Assembly: GCA_900119535.1 (NCBI GenBank)
Contig: FPJT01000001.1
Location: 38,367-102,366, forward strand
Length of the DNA: 64,000 bases
Direction: 5' to 3'
DNA from: Ruminococcus sp. XPD3002
GTDB taxonomy: Bacteria > Bacillota > Clostridia > Oscillospirales > Ruminococcaceae
Each line of letters opens with the position of its first letter. Within the stretch, counting starts at the first letter, position 1. The notes beneath the pieces were generated by a model. The model did no database searches, was not told where the DNA came from, and saw only the letters and a list, made by a program, of their open reading frames with translations. The translations under genes were made by a program, and so were the position numbers. Of this stretch, positions 60,853 to 64,000 are shown one piece after another.

Positions 60853-61545
60853 TCACTCTTTATCGAAAACATTTTCAAGAAAGGCTATTTCACGCGATAT
60901 ACTGCGTAAATCGGTTCCTGCTCTGTCAATGAGCGAGAAGATGTCTTCAAGTCCGAAGCTGCATATTTTCCGCCCTGTGCGGTATGCGTAGCTCAGTGTC
61001 TGCGAAGTTCCCGAGAAGGATGAACCGCTGTTGAAAAACGCTATAACTGCCGAAGATCTGTCCACCATGTAGTAGTTCCTGTTGCGGTAAAGCTGTCCCG
61101 AACCCTTCTTGTCTGCTTTGTTGTAGACGATATCAGGATCAGGATCGACTGTAACAAGAAAGTCGGCTTCCCGTTCGATATCTGCAAGCGCCTTGCGTTC
61201 GGATGACGGAAACAGGTCGGCATGTCTCAGGTAAGGCATCGCGCCGATGAGCTTTATACTGCTGTTCAGTTTCTTTTTCTGCAATATATATTCCGCAGCC
61301 CACAGATCGGTACCCGTGGCAAGTCCGCTTATGAACGTATCGTATCCGCGCTCGGCTGCCATATCGATATAGCGTGCAAGCATTAGCTTGACGGACTGAA
61401 CGGTAATGTTCCTGAAAACAGGATCACCGTGGTAAGGCGTTATACTCTTTTCTCTGTGCCCCGATATACATATCGTGCGCTTAGGATCTGTCGATACCTG
61501 GTCGGCACTGTATACAGGCATGGATGAAACCAATGAAGAAAGCAT
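60853..61545 (-). CDS. SLOG-domain protein (YpsA/DUF1273-like)
   Basis: A 230-residue Rossmann-like protein. Segments: TICISGHREKSITPYHG, TFISGLATGTDLWAAEYIL and YYMVDRSSAVIAFF, which match the SLOG superfamily (YpsA, DprA-like). SLOG proteins bind nucleotides or nucleotide-derived ligands; YpsA has been linked to cell division in Firmicutes. GGAGGTG precedes the ATG. It is a single-gene unit. Confidence 0.75.
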   Translation of the reverse strand: MLSSLVSSMPVYSADQVSTDPKRTICISGHREKSITPYHGDPVFRNITVQSVKLMLARYIDMAAERGYDTFISGLATGTDLWAAEYILQKKKLNSSIKLIGAMPYLRHADLFPSSERKALADIEREADFLVTVDPDPDIVYNKADKKGSGQLYRNRNYYMVDRSSAVIAFFNSGSSFSGTSQTLSYAYRTGRKICSFGLEDIFSLIDRAGTDLRSISREIAFLENVFDKE

Positions 61546-61690
61546 AATTCACCTCCGCATTTGTGGATCGCTTTAATTATAACATAGAACAGCCTTCATT
61601 TCAAGGCAAATTTTAACCTGTAATTAAATTTTAACATATATCTGAACTGAGCCTGCGGGCTCTGAGAAAAAGAAAGGATATGATGACACG

Positions 61691-62821
61691 ATGAAGCCAT
61701 ACCTTAAAAGAGCGTGGGCAGAGATCTCACTCGGAAGGCTTAAAAAGAACGCTGAGTACATAAAGAAATGTAACTCCTCGGAAGTAATGGCGGTAGTAAA
61801 GGCTGATGCCTACGGTCACGGCGACGAGCATATAGTCCGCTGTCTTGCAGAGGAATGCGGTATAAAGTACTTTGCTGTCTCTAACCTCGACGAGGCTATT
61901 GCTGTGCGTAATTTCGCCCCTTCGGCAGAGATACTGATACTGGGATATACTCCGCCTGAGTATGCTCACGAAATAACAGTATATAACATCATCCAGGGCG
62001 TTGTGTCGATGGAGTATGCAAAGGCACTTACGGAAAATACTTCCGAACCTATACGCTGTCACGTTGCCATAGACACGGGTATGGGAAGAATCGGCCTTAA
62101 GCACGATACTCCAGAGGAGTGCGCTGATGAGCTTCAGGAGATGCTGAAGCTGGAAAAGCTGAACGTGGAAGGCATATTCACTCACTTTGCCGTTGCGGAC
62201 AGTGATGCTCCCGATAATGTGGAGTATACCAATAAACAGCAGGAATTCATCACAAAGACCTATGATGTCCTTGCAAGCCGCGGAGTAAAGCTTCAGCATG
62301 TTCACTTCATGAACAGCGCCGCTATCTGTTATCACAATTCTGAGAGAAGCACTCTTGCCCGTGCAGGTATCATCCTCTACGGTCTGCATCCTGATGTGAG
62401 CCTTGATATACCGGCTGAACTCGCTCCCGTAATGGAGCTTAAAGCGGTCATATCACACGTAAAGACAGTTGAAAAAGGCGACTCGATAAGCTATGGACGT
62501 ACTTTCACCGCAGACCACACAATGCGTATCGCTACCGTTACTATCGGTTATGCGGACGGCTATTCCCGCCAGCTTTCCTCAAAGGGCGAGATACTCGTAC
62601 ACGGAAAGCGCTGCAAGATAACGGGACGTGTCTGCATGGATCAGCTGATGATAGACGTCAGCGATGTTCCCGAGACAAGGGCAGGGGATATAGTCACCCT
62701 TATAGGCAGGGACGGCGATGACTGCATAACTGCCGATGACCTTGCACAGATATACGGTACTATCGGATACGAGGTAGTCTGCGGCATATCCAAGCGTGTA
62801 CCGCGTATCTATATTGATTGA
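61691..62821 (+). CDS. alr: Alanine racemase
   Basis: A 376-residue PLP enzyme making D-alanine for peptidoglycan. The PLP-binding Lys is in AVVKADAYGHG; the catalytic Tyr is in SYGRTFTADH; IDTGMGRIG and ITGRVCMDQLMIDVSD are family signatures. The start at 61691 follows AAGGA by 12 bases, the only in-frame choice. It is followed by a palindromic cassette and then the radical SAM gene. Confidence 0.95.
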   Translation: MKPYLKRAWAEISLGRLKKNAEYIKKCNSSEVMAVVKADAYGHGDEHIVRCLAEECGIKYFAVSNLDEAIAVRNFAPSAEILILGYTPPEYAHEITVYNIIQGVVSMEYAKALTENTSEPIRCHVAIDTGMGRIGLKHDTPEECADELQEMLKLEKLNVEGIFTHFAVADSDAPDNVEYTNKQQEFITKTYDVLASRGVKLQHVHFMNSAAICYHNSERSTLARAGIILYGLHPDVSLDIPAELAPVMELKAVISHVKTVEKGDSISYGRTFTADHTMRIATVTIGYADGYSRQLSSKGEILVHGKRCKITGRVCMDQLMIDVSDVPETRAGDIVTLIGRDGDDCITADDLAQIYGTIGYEVVCGISKRVPRIYID

Positions 62822-62832
62822 GCAGAAATCAG

Positions 62833-62940
62833 TAGGGGACGGCGCGCTTTACACGTGCCCTTCCCATCTGTCAGCTTTGCTGACATCTCCCTACAGTGTA
62901 GGGAGTCACCCAACATCCCGTTGCAGGGGGCGGATCTCAT
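62833..62940. repeat. Palindromic cassettes between alr and the radical SAM gene (block 6)
   Basis: AGTAGGGGACGGCG and the CTGTCAGCTTTGCTGACAT hairpin, then CTACAGTGTAG and GGGGGCGGATCTCATCCGTCC. The cassette elements are as in blocks 2 and 3. The last stem ends just before the AAAGGAGG of the next gene. Confidence 0.8.
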
Positions 62941-62966
62941 CCGTCCATAAAAAGGAGGATATATAT

Positions 62967-63578
62967 ATGGCAAAAGCAATGACGATATCCTATGAGGTGG
63001 GAAATAACCTCTATCTTAATTTCACAAATAAATGTCCGTGCGCTTGTACATTCTGCATAAGGAACCATGCGGACGGCGCTTACGGTTCGGATCCGCTTTG
63101 GCTGGAGCATGAGCCAACTATGGACGAGATAAAGGCAGACCTTGAAAAACGTGACCTGACTAAATATGACGAAATAGTGTTCTGCGGTTACGGTGAGCCT
63201 ACGGAGAGACTTGATGCAGTTATCGAAGCTGCGGACTTCCTCCGCAAAAAAGGATGCAAAAAACTCCGTATCAACACCAACGGCCTCGGCGACCTCATCC
63301 ACGGCAGAAGCATTGCCGAAGAGCTCTGCGAAGCTATGGACGTTGTATCCATAAGCCTTAATGCTCCCACAGAAAAGGACTATATGGACGTAACACGTCC
63401 CAGATTCCCCGAGGCTTTCACCGCACTTCAGGACTTCACAAGAGACTGCGTAAAGACAGGCAAAGCCGAGATAATCATGTCGGTCGTGGATGTTATACCG
63501 CAGGAGCAGATAGATGCCTCCCGTGTGCTTGCTGAAAAGCTCGGCGCTAAACTCCGTGTACGTACTTTTGATGATTGA
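62967..63578 (+). CDS. Radical SAM protein, TatD-associated type
   Basis: A 203-residue radical SAM protein with the cluster motif CX3CX2C in NKCPCACTFCIRN (Cys at about 24, 28 and 31), EIVFCGYGEPTERL (SAM-binding GGE-like) and SISLNAPTEKDY. It matches the family annotated as TatD-linked radical SAM (TIGR04038) as I recall it; its product is not known. The ATG at 62967 follows AAAGGAGGATATATAT. It has no partner gene beside it here. Confidence 0.88.
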   Translation: MAKAMTISYEVGNNLYLNFTNKCPCACTFCIRNHADGAYGSDPLWLEHEPTMDEIKADLEKRDLTKYDEIVFCGYGEPTERLDAVIEAADFLRKKGCKKLRINTNGLGDLIHGRSIAEELCEAMDVVSISLNAPTEKDYMDVTRPRFPEAFTALQDFTRDCVKTGKAEIIMSVVDVIPQEQIDASRVLAEKLGAKLRVRTFDD

Positions 63579-63662
63579 TTTTGTTAGGGTTCAATAAATA
63601 TCAACATATATATTTGTGCAGTATTTTGGAGCTGCATTATGGAAAAATTATTGAAAATATGG

Positions 63663-63668
63663 TATAAT
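63663..63668 (+). promoter_or_regulatory. Extended -10 promoter before the tiny membrane protein
   Basis: TATGGTATAATC holds TATAAT with an upstream TG. No clear -35 is visible at 17-base spacing. It lies about 55 bases before the small gene at 63724. Confidence 0.45.
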
Positions 63669-63723
63669 CATATTGTATCATCAGTTTATCAACTCAGCCG
63701 ACCTATTCGGTAAGGAGGATTAT

Positions 63724-63852
63724 ATGACAAAAAAAGCTAAGATCATCCTCGCTGTATCACTTTCAACAGTCGCTGTTGCCGCAAGTGCCGCAGCTGCTAC
63801 AGTGGTGATATGTAAAAAGATCTACGAGAAGAATTACTTCTCTGTAAACTAA
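63724..63852 (+). CDS. Tiny single-span membrane protein (42 residues)
   Basis: The frame reads MTKKAKIILAVSLSTVAVA, then an Ala-rich stretch (ASAAAATVVICKK) and a short polar end. It is preceded by AAGGAGG 7 bases before the ATG, and has a single hydrophobic helix with Lys at both ends. No family recognised. The ribosome site and promoter make it likely to be real. It may be a small membrane protein or a regulator of the nearby ilvE gene. Confidence 0.55.
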   Translation: MTKKAKIILAVSLSTVAVAASAAAATVVICKKIYEKNYFSVN

Positions 63853-63912
63853 GCTGATCTATTCGCTCCGCAATGATGCGAAACGAAAATATATAAAAGA
63901 AGGTAGAAAGAA

Positions 63913-64000
63913 ATGGAAATCAAATTCACAAAAGCAGAAACTCTGAAAAAGAAGCCGCAGCCAGGCGATAAGCTCGGTTTCGGCCATATCTTCACAGACT
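63913..64000 (+). CDS. ilvE: Branched-chain-amino-acid aminotransferase (5' end only)
   Basis: The first 29 codons are present: MEIKFTKAETLKKKP, then DKLGFGHIFTD, which is the start of the IlvE class (commonly SKLGFGKIFTD). The enzyme transfers the amino group for leucine, isoleucine and valine. A GGTAGAAAG site precedes the ATG. The window ends within the gene. Confidence 0.75.
   Translation, partial: MEIKFTKAETLKKKPQPGDKLGFGHIFTD

Noticed and set aside
62796..62966. 57-residue N-terminal extension of the radical SAM protein
   Set aside because: It runs through the palindromic cassette and overlaps alr; AAAGGAGG places the start at 62967.
1..64000. CRISPR arrays
   Set aside because: The repeated units are palindromic cassettes with variable stems and irregular spacing, not constant repeats with constant-length unique spacers; no cas genes.

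Overview
The window looks like a chromosome segment of a cellulosome-producing Ruminococcus of the R. flavefaciens / R. albus / R. champanellensis type. The evidence is five secreted proteins with type I dockerin modules (one of them a GH26 mannanase), Clostridia-type operons (indolepyruvate oxidoreductase, GerA-type germination, SpoVAC), dense Gram-positive GGAGG ribosome binding sites, and TTGACA-17-TATAAT promoters. I cannot fix the species from sequence alone. I saw no phage, no insertion sequence with a transposase, no CRISPR array and no complete tRNA or rRNA.

Layout. 1-4.4 kb: two adjacent dockerin-bearing BspA-type leucine-rich-repeat surface proteins with duplicated leaders. 4.4-9.4 kb: a minus-strand group (hydrolase, Tex, GIY-YIG) and a DUF3877-like protein. 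9.4-11.5 kb: a small dockerin protein set between dense palindromic repeats. 11.5-15.5 kb: maltodextrin operon (malQ, a possible micropeptide, malP). 15.5-18.1 kb: membrane and lipase-like genes, a zinc-ribbon protein and a hairpin array. 18.1-26.3 kb: iorAB-paaK-ACT operon with one unknown gene and two surface proteins embedded in it, preceded by a HAD phosphatase with an apparent AUA start. 26.6-28.7 kb: THF-riboswitch-controlled folT-folC. 28.7-33.3 kb: ECF sigma factor cluster with a beta-propeller anti-sigma candidate and two lipoproteins. 33.4-39.7 kb: gerA-gerB-(repeat)-gerC-DUF6472-GH25-manA-glk, all on the minus strand. 40.4-41.6 kb: ispD-ispF. 42.2-44.1 kb: GH26 mannanase-dockerin. 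44.4-47.0 kb: two-component system with a very unusual sensor region. 47.3-49.3 kb: a helical unknown, a candidate noncoding RNA and an orphan spoVAC. 49.6-52.2 kb: BIG2-dockerin protein and a CE2-like esterase. 52.3-57.8 kb: sugar-binding lipoprotein, AraC regulator, VanY-like protein and OppA-like lipoprotein. 58.1-62.8 kb: LCP-TatD-PP2C operon, SLOG protein and alr. 63-64 kb: a TatD-associated radical SAM protein, a tiny membrane protein and the start of ilvE.

How it fits together. Several loci serve plant-polysaccharide use: the dockerin proteins would attach to a cellulosome scaffold, the mannanase and esterase attack hemicellulose, and malQ/malP, glk and manA process glucans, glucose and mannose inside the cell. 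Others handle the envelope and spores (LCP, VanY-like, GH25, alr, ger genes, spoVAC).

The least explained content lies between genes. There are (a) a structured element with a conserved skeleton and variable stems at 4449-4649 and 44178-44374; (b) arrays of short palindromic cassettes with TGTAGGG/CCCTACA borders; (c) a multi-hairpin repeat at 37012-37245 and 49296-49465 showing compensatory changes and a nested insertion; (d) a six-hairpin array at 17769-17986; and (e) a promoter-to-terminator stretch at 48366-48791 that encodes no protein. These are the best candidates for undescribed biology here.
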